The notes beneath the pieces were generated by a model. That model ran no database searches. It had not been told where the DNA came from and worked only from the letters and a program-made list of their open reading frames with translations. This document shows, in pieces, positions 1 through 6,809 of a stretch of 49,245 nt of DNA; position 1 is the stretch's first letter, and every line of letters starts with the position of its first letter. Made by a program: the position numbers and the translations under genes. This stretch comes from Acidobacteriota bacterium. GTDB taxonomy: Bacteria; Acidobacteriota; Thermoanaerobaculia; Multivoradales; JBCCEF01. Where the stretch lies: positions 1 to 49,245 of the forward strand of contig JBCCHV010000050.1 of assembly GCA_039028635.1 (NCBI GenBank), in the 5' to 3' direction.

Positions 1-34
1 CGGGCCCGACGGTCCAACTTGGGATGAGGCCGCA

Positions 35-165
35 CGACATGGGCGCGCTGGCGGGCCGCGCAGGCCCGAGGGGGGAGCCTCTAGCCACTGCTGGCCGGGC
101 CCCCCTGAAAGAGACAGCAGGCTCTGAACAAGTCGCGAAGCGGACTATTTCACCCGCCTGCTAGC
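35..165. repeat. Composite palindromic repeat, copy A
   Basis: This degenerate copy starts with CGACATGGGCGCGC. A G-rich/C-rich hairpin follows (GGGGGGAGCC near 71 to GGGCCCCCC near 97-105), then GAAA, then a second hairpin at about 116-165. In that second hairpin AGCAGGC-CTGAACAAGTC pairs imperfectly with GACTATTTCA-CGCCTGCT around the loop GCGAAGCG, and it closes with CTAG. The same order of parts recurs at 271-370 and 29946-30085. No coding potential is visible. The family is not one I can name. Confidence 0.7.
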
Positions 166-204
166 TGGCTGCTTAAATAGTTCTGGTGCGTGGACTCCCG
201 GCCC

Positions 205-249
205 GGGGGGCCCCCCGCGCCCAGCGGGCGTGGCGGCGCCTTTGGCGCC
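205..249. repeat. Strong GC palindromes between repeat copies
   Basis: A perfect GGGGGG/CCCCCC palindrome lies at 205-216, and a GGCGCC-TTT-GGCGCC hairpin lies at 235-249. They sit in the spacer between repeat copies A and B and add to an unusually hairpin-dense left margin. No gene is visible in 1-366. Confidence 0.6.
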
Positions 250-270
250 GAGGACGGGGGTGAAGGCGCG

Positions 271-370
271 CGACATGCGCGCGCGCCTGAGGGGGGCGCC
301 TTTTAGCCCCCCTGAAACAAACAGCAGGTGCTGAATAAGCCGCCACGCGGCTTTTTCAGCAACCTGCTAG
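271..370. repeat. Composite palindromic repeat, copy B (carries the GNAT stop codon)
   Basis: This copy is CGACATGCGCGCGC, a GGGGGGCGCC/AGCCCCCC hairpin (about 291-312), GAAA, then a near-perfect hairpin at 323-368 in which AGCAGGTGCTGAATAAGCC pairs with GGCTTTTTCAGCAACCTGCT. The terminal CTAG (367-370) provides the TAG stop of the minus-strand acetyltransferase, so the gene ends inside the repeat. On the minus strand the hairpin has only a short A-rich tail, so terminator action is possible but unproven. Confidence 0.75.
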
Positions 371-903
371 AGCGCGAGGACCATCTTGGTCATGTCGTGC
401 GCCTGACCGTCCGGGTCGGTACCGTAGCCGGGGAACTCGGTCGGCTTGAAGCCGAGGCCCTTGAGCACCTTGACGGCGTCGTCCTCGAGGTCCGAGATCA
501 ACATGCAGGTGAGGTGACGCAGGCCGTTGGCCCGGGCGATGTCGATGAAGTGGTTGACCAGCAGGGAACCCAGTCCCATCTTGCGATAGTCCGGATCGAT
601 CAGCCACTTGATGCGGCCGACGAGACGCAGCGGTCCACCGGCACGGCGGTGCAGGGTGGCATCGGCGACGACGTTGCCGCCGTCGATGACGAGCAGCGGA
701 AAGGCCTTGCCGTAGTCGAGGTTCCGCCCCCAGGCTTCGACCAAGCCACGATCATCGATACGGTCCCAGGCGAACCGGCGGGTGTCCTCCGGCAGGGTGC
801 GGAAAAACTCGTAGAGGGCATCCGTGTCCTTCTCCGTGAAGGGTCGGAGCAGGACACGGCGGCCATCCCTCAGAGCCGCCTCCTGTGGATATCGGCTGAG
901 CAT
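367..903 (-). CDS. GNAT family N-acetyltransferase
   Basis: The 178-residue protein has the GNAT fold pattern. The acetyl-CoA pyrophosphate-binding motif A is visible as RKMGLGSLL at residues 107-115 (R/Q-x-x-G-x-G), preceded by the beta strand GRIKWLIDPDY and followed by an amphipathic helix. Members transfer acetyl groups from acetyl-CoA to amines; the substrate cannot be read from sequence. The ATG at 903 has a strong ribosome site (GAGGAGGA) just upstream. It is the last of three co-directional genes (ALDH, DUF899, GNAT). Its TAG stop is formed by the CTAG end of the palindromic repeat copy B, which suggests the insertion trimmed or replaced the original 3' end. Family confident; specific role unknown. 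Confidence 0.85.
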   Translation of the reverse strand: MLSRYPQEAALRDGRRVLLRPFTEKDTDALYEFFRTLPEDTRRFAWDRIDDRGLVEAWGRNLDYGKAFPLLVIDGGNVVADATLHRRAGGPLRLVGRIKWLIDPDYRKMGLGSLLVNHFIDIARANGLRHLTCMLISDLEDDAVKVLKGLGFKPTEFPGYGTDPDGQAHDMTKMVLAL

Positions 904-987
904 GCTTCCTCCTCGAACTGAGTGTCATGACCGGCACCGAAGTCGGCGACGCCCACCCGCGGGGCGCCCCTGCGACCGGAGCCTCGG

Positions 988-1572
988 TCAATATTTCATC
1001 TTCGGCTCCCAGCCGGCGACGCCGTCCGGAAGCAATTCGAACAAATGCCATGGACTGCAAAAATCGTCCCCGGGACCGAAGGAAGTCCAACCGGTTCGTT
1101 CGATGCCGGCCTCGCCACGGCGGAAGAAGGAAGCGCCCGGCAACCAGGCGCCCTCTTCCCCGAAGCCCATCTCCTGGGTGAATTCCGAATCGCGGGTCGA
1201 GACCATGGGGAATCGCCAACCGCGCGCCGTCGCCAAGGCGGACTGCTCTGCCGGCGAATCCGGCGACGCGACCACGAAGGGCGCCCGGTTCTCGAGGTGA
1301 TCGAAGACGCCGTTGAACCCGTCGGCCCACAGCGTGCAGTAGCTGCAGCCGCGCCCCATGTTGTGCACCACCACCAGCTCGGAGTGCGTACCGAAGAGCT
1401 CCGACAGGCGCACCGATCCACCCTCCGAGGTCACCAACTCGTAATCTCGGACCGGCGTGGGTGGGCGCTCGCGGCGCAGCTCCGCGAGGCGCTTCTTGAG
1501 TTCCAGGATCTGGTGTTCGAGACGTTCGATCTCGCGATCCATCATCTCCTCGTGTCGTCTTTGCGCACCCAC
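988..1572 (-). CDS. DUF899 family thioredoxin-like protein
   Basis: The protein is 194 residues from a GTG at 1572. A short coiled N-terminus (about residues 10-35, rich in E, R and L) precedes a thioredoxin-like DUF899 domain. Family marks are VVVHNMGRGCSYCTLW (a GCxYC pair at the redox-motif position), the ADGFNG segment, and a C-terminal EFTQEMGF/PGASFF/FSPWH-like stretch. DUF899 proteins are predicted thiol-disulfide proteins of unknown substrate, probably cytosolic because no signal peptide is seen. A tandem ATG at 1545/1542 directly after GAGGAG is an alternative start that would shorten the protein by 9-10 residues. It lies 46 bases downstream of the aldehyde dehydrogenase stop and probably shares its transcript. 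Confidence 0.8.
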   Translation of the reverse strand: MGAQRRHEEMMDREIERLEHQILELKKRLAELRRERPPTPVRDYELVTSEGGSVRLSELFGTHSELVVVHNMGRGCSYCTLWADGFNGVFDHLENRAPFVVASPDSPAEQSALATARGWRFPMVSTRDSEFTQEMGFGEEGAWLPGASFFRRGEAGIERTGWTSFGPGDDFCSPWHLFELLPDGVAGWEPKMKY

Positions 1573-1618
1573 GATACCTCAAGACCGGGCTGCGGTCGAA
1601 CTCTCGTCAGGGCGCCGC

Positions 1619-3172
1619 CTACTCGGCAACGCCGGCGAGGGCCTCGACCTGCTGCCGACTGCCCTGCAGGGCGACGCGCTGGAGATAGATGCCGAGGCCC
1701 ACCTCGCCGCCCAGCTCCTCTCCCCCACCGGCCCGGCCAGGGCCGCCATGGAGGGTCTGGGGCAAGGCCACGCCGGAGCCCGGCGCCTCCTCCGCCGCCG
1801 CCTGGGAGCCGAGATAGACCCGACCGGTGGTGCAAGCCCCGTCGGCGAGGAACTCCGCCACCCACTGGCGATCGTCGCCATAGACGGAGGTCACCAAGGT
1901 GCCGCCGCCAAGGGCCACCAGGGCGGCCGCCGAAGCCGCCCGGCCGTCATAGGGAATCACCGTCGCCACCGGGGCGAAGACTTCGCGCTGATGCACCGCT
2001 ATCGCCGCCGCCGAGGCCTGTAGCAGGGTCGGCGCGAAAAAGAAGCCGCGGCCGGCCGGCGCACCTTCACCGTCGACGCGCCGGCCGCTGCCGAAGAGAA
2101 CTTCGGCGCCGGCCGCGACCAGCTCCGCTACCCCCTCCTCGGCGTCGGCGAGCTGACTCGCCGTCGCCAACGGCCCCATCCTCACGCCGTCTGCCGCGGG
2201 GTCCCCGGTGACCACCTTCGAGAGGCGCTCCGCGAGGGCTTCCCGAACCGTCTCCAGCTCTGCCTCGGGAACCATGATGCGGCGCACGGCGGTGCACTTC
2301 TGCCCCGCCTTCTGGGTCATCTCACGAGTTGTGTCCTTGATGAACAGACGAAAGGTCTCGGCCTCGAAGTCGGGCGCCAGCACGGCGGCGTTGAGGCTGT
2401 CCGCTTCGACGTTGATGCGGGTGTTGGTACGGCGCAGATTGTCGCGATCGCGCAGCGCCAAGGCGGTGTCGGCGGAGCCCGTGAAGGCCAGCACATCCTG
2501 CGCCCCCAAGCGATCGAGCAGATCGCCGGTGCGACCGCAGATGAGCTGCAGGGAGCCCTCCGGCAGCAGATCCGCGGCGATGATCAGCTCGACCATGCGA
2601 GCCGCCACCAGGGACGTCGCCGTCGCCGGCTTGGTGATCACGGGCATGCCCGCGAGGAGCGCGCAGGCGGCCTTCTCGGCCAATCCCCAGGCCGGAAAGT
2701 TGAAGGCATTGATGTGCACCGCCACACCGTGCCGCGGCACCAGGACGTGCTGGCCCCAGAAGCCCTCGCCGCGGGAGAGCTGGATGCCATCGCCCTCCGC
2801 CAGGAAGCGACGCGGCCCGAGCTTCTTGCCGACGAAGGCGTAGTAGGCGAGGGTACCGCCGGCCCCGTCGACGTCGAAGGATCCGTCACCGCCGGTGGTG
2901 CCGTTGCACTGCCGGGAAAGATCGAGGAGCTCGTCCCGGTGCTCACGCAGCAGCTTCGAAATCGCCTTGAGCAGGGCTCCTCGCTCGGCGAAGGTCAAGG
3001 CGCGCAGGGCAGGCCCGCCGACATCGCGAGCGTGGTCCAGCACCCGGGCGAAGTCGACTCCGTCACTCGAGGCGCGAGCGATCACTTCCTCGGTCGAAGG
3101 ATCGACGAGCGAAGCGAAGCCCGACTCGGCCTCGTGCCAGGCCCCGTAGACATAGCTCTTGAGGGTCTTCAT
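1619..3172 (-). CDS. Aldehyde dehydrogenase, PaaZ-N/BoxD type
   Basis: This 517-residue NAD(P)-dependent aldehyde dehydrogenase most resembles the ALDH half of PaaZ and the BoxD group, which oxidise CoA-linked semialdehydes in phenylacetate or benzoate ring-cleavage pathways. Visible landmarks are HINAFNFPAWGLAEK (153-167), the cofactor KP at 181, FTGSADTA (230), the general-base Glu in NVEADS (about 256) and catalytic Cys293 in QKAGQKCTAVRR. The MaoC hydratase domain of full PaaZ is absent. The open frame continues upstream, but ATG 3172 is chosen because GGAGGCAGGAGAG precedes it and the upstream translation has no family similarity. It heads a minus-strand run with DUF899 and GNAT, and is divergent from the toxin-antitoxin operon. 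No other ring-degradation genes are in the window, so the exact substrate is inference. Confidence 0.85.
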   Translation of the reverse strand: MKTLKSYVYGAWHEAESGFASLVDPSTEEVIARASSDGVDFARVLDHARDVGGPALRALTFAERGALLKAISKLLREHRDELLDLSRQCNGTTGGDGSFDVDGAGGTLAYYAFVGKKLGPRRFLAEGDGIQLSRGEGFWGQHVLVPRHGVAVHINAFNFPAWGLAEKAACALLAGMPVITKPATATSLVAARMVELIIAADLLPEGSLQLICGRTGDLLDRLGAQDVLAFTGSADTALALRDRDNLRRTNTRINVEADSLNAAVLAPDFEAETFRLFIKDTTREMTQKAGQKCTAVRRIMVPEAELETVREALAERLSKVVTGDPAADGVRMGPLATASQLADAEEGVAELVAAGAEVLFGSGRRVDGEGAPAGRGFFFAPTLLQASAAAIAVHQREVFAPVATVIPYDGRAASAAALVALGGGTLVTSVYGDDRQWVAEFLADGACTTGRVYLGSQAAAEEAPGSGVALPQTLHGGPGRAGGGEELGGEVGLGIYLQRVALQGSRQQVEALAGVAE

Positions 3173-3245
3173 TGGGTCTCTCCTGCCTCCTTGGAAGATG
3201 ACGACGGAACCGCCGCACCTGGCGAAGAGTACACCAATTCGGGCT

Positions 3246-3305
3246 CCTTGACCACGCTCCGGAAGGCCCCCCTTGACAACCTTGCACTTGACGACCTTGA
3301 CAAGG
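3246..3305 (+). promoter_or_regulatory. Repeated CCTTGAC operator-like sites
   Basis: CCTTGACC at 3246, CCTTGACAACC at 3271 and the palindrome CCTTGACAAGG at 3295-3305 are spaced 25 and 24 bases apart, and another TTGAC lies at 3288. The last overlaps the -35 of the antitoxin promoter. Antitoxins of this class commonly repress their own operon, so these are plausible binding sites. The repeats are seen directly; binding is inference. Confidence 0.45.
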
Positions 3306-3325
3306 CTTTGGACAGGCTCTATCCT
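3297..3325 (+). promoter_or_regulatory. Sigma70-type promoter of the toxin-antitoxin operon, probably leaderless
   Basis: TTGACA (3297-3302), a 17-base spacer, and TATCCT (3320-3325). The expected start of transcription falls at about 3331-3333, on the ATG at 3332. No ribosome-binding site is seen, so the mRNA is predicted to be leaderless. Confidence 0.65.
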
Positions 3326-3331
3326 GCCTCC

Positions 3332-3877
3332 ATGGCCGGCCCGAACCCCACCCCTGCTCGTCACTATCTGGAGCGCCTGACCCATTACCTGCGGGAGGGT
3401 CTCGAAGAGCGTCTGGCGGCCTACGACCGCAGCGGTCACTCCCTGCACGAGATCGGCCCGGCGGAGGACATTGCCCGGCGCATGCTGCAGTCGGTGCCGG
3501 AGCCCTCGCGCTGGGACGATCTGCTGGGCCCCTTCTACACCACCCGCCAGATCTCCGAGCTGTTCGGCGGCATCAGCCGACAGGCGGTCGCCGACCGCCG
3601 TCAGCGGCGCACCCTCCTCGGCCTGCGCACGGCCGACGGAGTGGTCGTCTTCCCGACCTTTCAGCTCGACGACGAGCAGCGCGTTCTCGAGGGTCTGCCG
3701 GCGGTGCTGCGCTGCTTTCCGGCGGATCTCGTCGACGAGTGGACCCTGGCCGGATGGCTGGTAGCGCCGCAGCACAGCCTCGGTCGCCGGTCGCCGATCG
3801 ACTGGCTGCGCCGGGGAGAGGATCCCGAGCCGGTGATCGCCCTGGCCCGCGACACGGCGCGCCGCTTCGCCCAGTAG
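3332..3877 (+). CDS. Xre/MbcA/ParS-type antitoxin
   Basis: The 181-residue protein has a helical N-terminus, a helix-turn-helix-like stretch (TTRQISELFGGISRQAVADR, about residues 70-89) and a C-terminal toxin-binding region of the Xre-MbcA-ParS class (VVFPTFQL, then a tryptophan-rich stretch ending in SPIDWLRRGEDPEPVIALA). This C-terminal pattern is a hallmark of antitoxins paired with RES toxins. The next gene, 28 bases downstream, is a RES protein, which supports the call. ATG 3332 is preferred over the longer open frame because a consensus promoter lies immediately upstream. The protein is expected to neutralise the toxin and bind its own promoter. Confidence 0.8.
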   Translation: MAGPNPTPARHYLERLTHYLREGLEERLAAYDRSGHSLHEIGPAEDIARRMLQSVPEPSRWDDLLGPFYTTRQISELFGGISRQAVADRRQRRTLLGLRTADGVVVFPTFQLDDEQRVLEGLPAVLRCFPADLVDEWTLAGWLVAPQHSLGRRSPIDWLRRGEDPEPVIALARDTARRFAQ

Positions 3878-3905
3878 CTTTCCCCGATCAACTTCCCCTG
3901 CCTTC

Positions 3906-4556
3906 ATGTCGCGCCGTCGCCGACGCCCGACCCTCGCGTCGCCACCGCGAGCCGAACGCCTGCAGGCTTTTCCGGCCCGCTCCCTCGGCCTCGAGCGTCA
4001 GCTCTTTCGGGTCGTCCGGCGAGGCCGAGGCCCGTGGTGGTTCGGCAGCTCCATGGCAGGGCGGTTCGATCTCCCCAAACCCCACGGGACCTGCTACCTG
4101 GCGAGTGACGAGATCGCGGCGCTGCTCGAGGTCATCGGCCCCAATCGTCTCGGCGGCGGTGTCTGCCGCGAGTTCTTCGACGCCCGCCGGCTACGCCGCC
4201 TCAGGCTGCCTGCCAAACGCCGCCTGGCGGACCTCGTCGCCCGCCGCGCCGCCGCCTTCGGGATCACCGGAGAGATCGGCAGCCTGGTGCCCTACGACCT
4301 GCCGCAGCGCTGGGCCCGACGTCTCCATCGAGCGACCTTCGAGGGCGTCATCTTTCATCTGCGTCACGATCCCAGTGCCGCCGAGGGCTTGGCCCTGTTC
4401 GGCCCCACCGGCGAGCGCAAGGCCTGGCGCCGCGGCCGCGAAGAGCCCCTCGACGATGAATTGCTGGGCCGCCTGGAGCGCGATTGCGGCCTCGAGATTC
4501 TCGATCGGCCGCGCGCCTCGCAGCTGCGTTTCGCCGACCTCCCCCGCCCCTCTTGA
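3906..4556 (+). CDS. RES domain toxin (NAD+-degrading family)
   Basis: This is a 216-residue protein. After a basic N-terminus the RES domain is recognisable: LFRVV (Arg35), WWFGSSMAGRFD (Arg53), GTCYLA (Tyr64), then EIAALLEV with an acidic residue. A later segment GVIFHLRHD followed by LALFGPTG is also typical. Characterised RES toxins (MbcT, ParT, Res) act on NAD+ or use it to modify targets, arresting growth. Here activity is inferred from family and from the antitoxin immediately upstream. Length is normal for the family and no key Arg/Tyr is obviously lost. It is probably translated from the antitoxin mRNA; no strong ribosome site precedes the ATG. Confidence 0.82.
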   Translation: MSRRRRRPTLASPPRAERLQAFPARSLGLERQLFRVVRRGRGPWWFGSSMAGRFDLPKPHGTCYLASDEIAALLEVIGPNRLGGGVCREFFDARRLRRLRLPAKRRLADLVARRAAAFGITGEIGSLVPYDLPQRWARRLHRATFEGVIFHLRHDPSAAEGLALFGPTGERKAWRRGREEPLDDELLGRLERDCGLEILDRPRASQLRFADLPRPS

Positions 4557-4663
4557 GGCCACCCGGGCTGCTATCCTCGAGCTCTCGAAACACGCGCCCC
4601 GACCTTCTCAGCAAGCCCACCGGCGCCGATTGATCCAGCGCACCACCCGAGGAGCAACGAACC

Positions 4664-4993
4664 GTGACCGACCTGGCCTCCAAGAACTGTGTCCCCTGCC
4701 GCGGCGGAGTGCCGCCGCTGGCCGGCGAAGAGCTCGCCGATCTCCATCGACGCCTGGGCGCCGACTGGCACCTGGTGGATGAGCACCACCTCGAGAAGGA
4801 GTTTCGCTTCCCCGACTTCCGTGGCGCCCTCGACTTCACCAACCGCATCGGCGAGCTCGCCGAGGAGCAGGATCACCATCCCGAGATACTGCTCACCTGG
4901 GGGCGGGTGAAGATCACTATCTGGACCCACAAGATCGACGGTCTGACGGAAAGCGACTTCGTGTGGGCCGCCAAGGCTGAACAGCTCGCCTGA
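4664..4993 (+). CDS. phhB: 4a-hydroxytetrahydrobiopterin dehydratase (pterin-4a-carbinolamine dehydratase)
   Basis: The protein is 109 residues, the usual family size. It contains the signature DHHPEILLTWGRVKITIWTH (active-site His-His-Pro) followed by GLTESDF. The enzyme dehydrates 4a-hydroxytetrahydropterin and so recycles the cofactor of aromatic amino acid hydroxylases; in some bacteria it also acts with molybdopterin-type metabolism. No phenylalanine hydroxylase is in the window. The start is GTG at 4664, with CGAGGAG eight bases upstream. A CVPC motif near the N-terminus, as in many bacterial members, is present. The next gene (5022) follows after 28 bases. Confidence 0.9.
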   Translation: MTDLASKNCVPCRGGVPPLAGEELADLHRRLGADWHLVDEHHLEKEFRFPDFRGALDFTNRIGELAEEQDHHPEILLTWGRVKITIWTHKIDGLTESDFVWAAKAEQLA

Positions 4994-5021
4994 CCACGGT
5001 TCGACAACCGGCTCCCCGGCG

Positions 5022-6137
5022 ATGGAATCCGCGATCAATCTCTTCGACCTCGAGGCGGCGGCCCGCGAGGCCCTCGACCGGATGGCCTACGACTACTACG
5101 CCAGCGGCGCCAACGACGAGCTCACCCTGCGCGCCAATCACCGCGCCTACGAGAAGCTCTCCCTCGCCTACCGGGTGCTGGTGGACGTGTCGCGGCGGGA
5201 CCCCGCCACCACCCTCCTCGGGGAGCCCGTCGCGATGCCCATCGCGGTCGCTCCGACGGCCTTCCACGGCCTCGCCCATCCGGAGGCCGAGCGCGCCACC
5301 GCCCGCGCCGCCGGCGAGGCCGGCACGGTGATGATCCTCAGCACCCTGTCGAACTCGCCGGTCGAAGAGGTGGTCGCCGCCAGCCGCGGACCGGTCTGGT
5401 TCCAGCTCTACGTCTACAAGGACCGCGGCGCCACCGAGGCGCTGCTGGAGCGGGTCCAGGACGCCGGCTGCCGCGCCATCGTGCTGACCGTCGACGCGCC
5501 GGTTCTCGGGCGCCGCGAGCGCGACGTGCGCAATCGCTTCCGGCTGCCGCCGGGCCTCGCCGTCAGCAACCTCTCGGCCGCCGGTTACGGCGAGGTCGCG
5601 GCGAGTGCCGACGACTCGGGCCTGGCCGCCTACGTCGCCGACCTGCACGACCCCTCGCTGTCCTGGGAAGACCTCGACTGGCTGCGCTCGGTGACCGACC
5701 TGCCGCTCCTGATCAAGGGCATCGTGCGCCCCGACGACGCCCTGCGCGCCGCCCGCGCCGGCGTCGCGGGCATCGTGGTGTCGAACCATGGTGGACGTCA
5801 GCTCGACACCGCGCCGGCCCCCATCGAGGTGCTGCCGGAAATCGTCGACGGCGTCGCGACCGACCACCCGGAGGTGGAAGTCCTGATCGATGGCGGCGTC
5901 CGCCGCGGTACCGACGTGCTCAAGGCCATCGCCCTCGGAGCCCGCGCTGTCCTGGTGGGACGGCCAGTGCTGTGGGGACTGGCGACGGGCGGCTCGCCAG
6001 GAGTTGCCGCGGTTCTCGCCTTGCTGCGCCAGGAGCTCGACGTGGCGATGGCCCTGTGCGGCTGTCGCGAGGTCGCCGAGATCACTCGCGACCTGATCTG
6101 GCAGCCGACCTCCCATCAGCTCGGAGACCGACCATGA
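5022..6137 (+). CDS. FMN-dependent alpha-hydroxyacid oxidase/dehydrogenase
   Basis: A 371-residue TIM-barrel flavoenzyme of the glycolate oxidase/L-lactate oxidase family. FMN and substrate marks are YYASGANDE (25-33), PTAFHGLAHP (78-87), WFQLYVYKD (126-134), Lys232 in LLIKGI, catalytic His256 in SNHGGRQLD, and DGGVRRGTDVLKA followed by GARAVLVGRP. It oxidises a short 2-hydroxyacid such as glycolate or lactate to the 2-oxoacid; which one cannot be read. Its near neighbour (6810-7976) is an alanine-glyoxylate-type aminotransferase, which makes glycolate-to-glyoxylate a reasonable guess. Its stop overlaps the ATG of the cyclophilin gene by four bases (ATGA). Confidence 0.9.
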   Translation: MESAINLFDLEAAAREALDRMAYDYYASGANDELTLRANHRAYEKLSLAYRVLVDVSRRDPATTLLGEPVAMPIAVAPTAFHGLAHPEAERATARAAGEAGTVMILSTLSNSPVEEVVAASRGPVWFQLYVYKDRGATEALLERVQDAGCRAIVLTVDAPVLGRRERDVRNRFRLPPGLAVSNLSAAGYGEVAASADDSGLAAYVADLHDPSLSWEDLDWLRSVTDLPLLIKGIVRPDDALRAARAGVAGIVVSNHGGRQLDTAPAPIEVLPEIVDGVATDHPEVEVLIDGGVRRGTDVLKAIALGARAVLVGRPVLWGLATGGSPGVAAVLALLRQELDVAMALCGCREVAEITRDLIWQPTSHQLGDRP

Positions 6138-6805
6138 CCCTCGACCCCTACACCGGCGCCCCCCGTCCCGGCGCCCCCTGTCCCGCCGACCCCCGCCCCG
6201 CAGCGACCGCACCCCGGCACCGGCTCACCGGCCTCGTCCTGGCGCTGGCCCTCGCCCTCGGCTGCGCGACGGCAGCTCCCGAGGCCGACCTGCCGCGGGT
6301 CCGTTTCGAGACCTCCTTGGGAACCATCGACGTCGAGATCGACCTCGCCGCGGCACCGGTGACCGCCGGCAATTTCCTGCGCTACGTCGACGAAGGGCGT
6401 TTCGCCGACGCCCACTTCTATCGCGTCGTGACCCCCGACAATCAGCCCAACAACGACATCCGCATCGAGGTGGTGCAGGGCGGATTGGGATTCGATCCCC
6501 ACCCCAGCAGCCTGCCGGCAATCGCCCACGAGACCACCGAGGCGACCGGCCTCCGCCATCTCGATGGCACCCTCTCGATGGCTCGCAACGAGCCCGGCAG
6601 CGCCTCTTCGGAGTTCTTCTTCTGCCTCGGTGATCAGCCGGAGCTCGACTTCGCAGGCCGGCGCAACCCCGACGGCCAGGGCTTTGCGGCCTTCGGCCAA
6701 GTGGTTTCCGGCCTCGCCGTGCTGCGCACCATCCAGCAACGGCCGGCCCGCCAGCAGATGCTCGACGAAAAGGTCGCGATCCGGCGAATCCGGCGCCTGC
6801 CCTGA
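6134..6805 (+). CDS. Cyclophilin-type peptidyl-prolyl isomerase, predicted lipoprotein
   Basis: The protein is 223 residues from ATG 6134, which overlaps the preceding stop. The N-terminus is proline-rich for about 30 residues and is followed by a hydrophobic stretch and a lipobox-like LALALGC, so it is probably an outer-envelope lipoprotein with an unusually long n-region; ATG 6134 may not be the true start. The cyclophilin domain follows: VRFETSLGTIDVEID, APVTAGNFLRYVDEG, HFYRVV, LDGTLSMAR, SASSEFFFCLGD and FAAFGQVVSGLAVL. The FFFCLGD segment replaces the usual FFI. It would isomerise prolyl bonds of envelope proteins. It ends 4 bases from the convergent aminotransferase stop. Confidence 0.85.
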   Translation: MTLDPYTGAPRPGAPCPADPRPAATAPRHRLTGLVLALALALGCATAAPEADLPRVRFETSLGTIDVEIDLAAAPVTAGNFLRYVDEGRFADAHFYRVVTPDNQPNNDIRIEVVQGGLGFDPHPSSLPAIAHETTEATGLRHLDGTLSMARNEPGSASSEFFFCLGDQPELDFAGRRNPDGQGFAAFGQVVSGLAVLRTIQQRPARQQMLDEKVAIRRIRRLP

Positions 6806-6809
6806 GGGT

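Noticed and set aside
2714-3331. Longer start for the antitoxin gene
   Set aside because: The extension overlaps the ALDH gene in antisense and lies upstream of a consensus promoter at 3297-3325.
3173-3907. N-terminal extension of the aldehyde dehydrogenase to 3907
   Set aside because: It is antisense to the antitoxin gene, has no family similarity and lies upstream of a good ribosome site at ATG 3172.
4572-4577. TATCCT as promoter for the pterin dehydratase gene
   Set aside because: The nearest -35-like TTGAGG is only 13 bases upstream and the start codon is 87 bases away; too weak.
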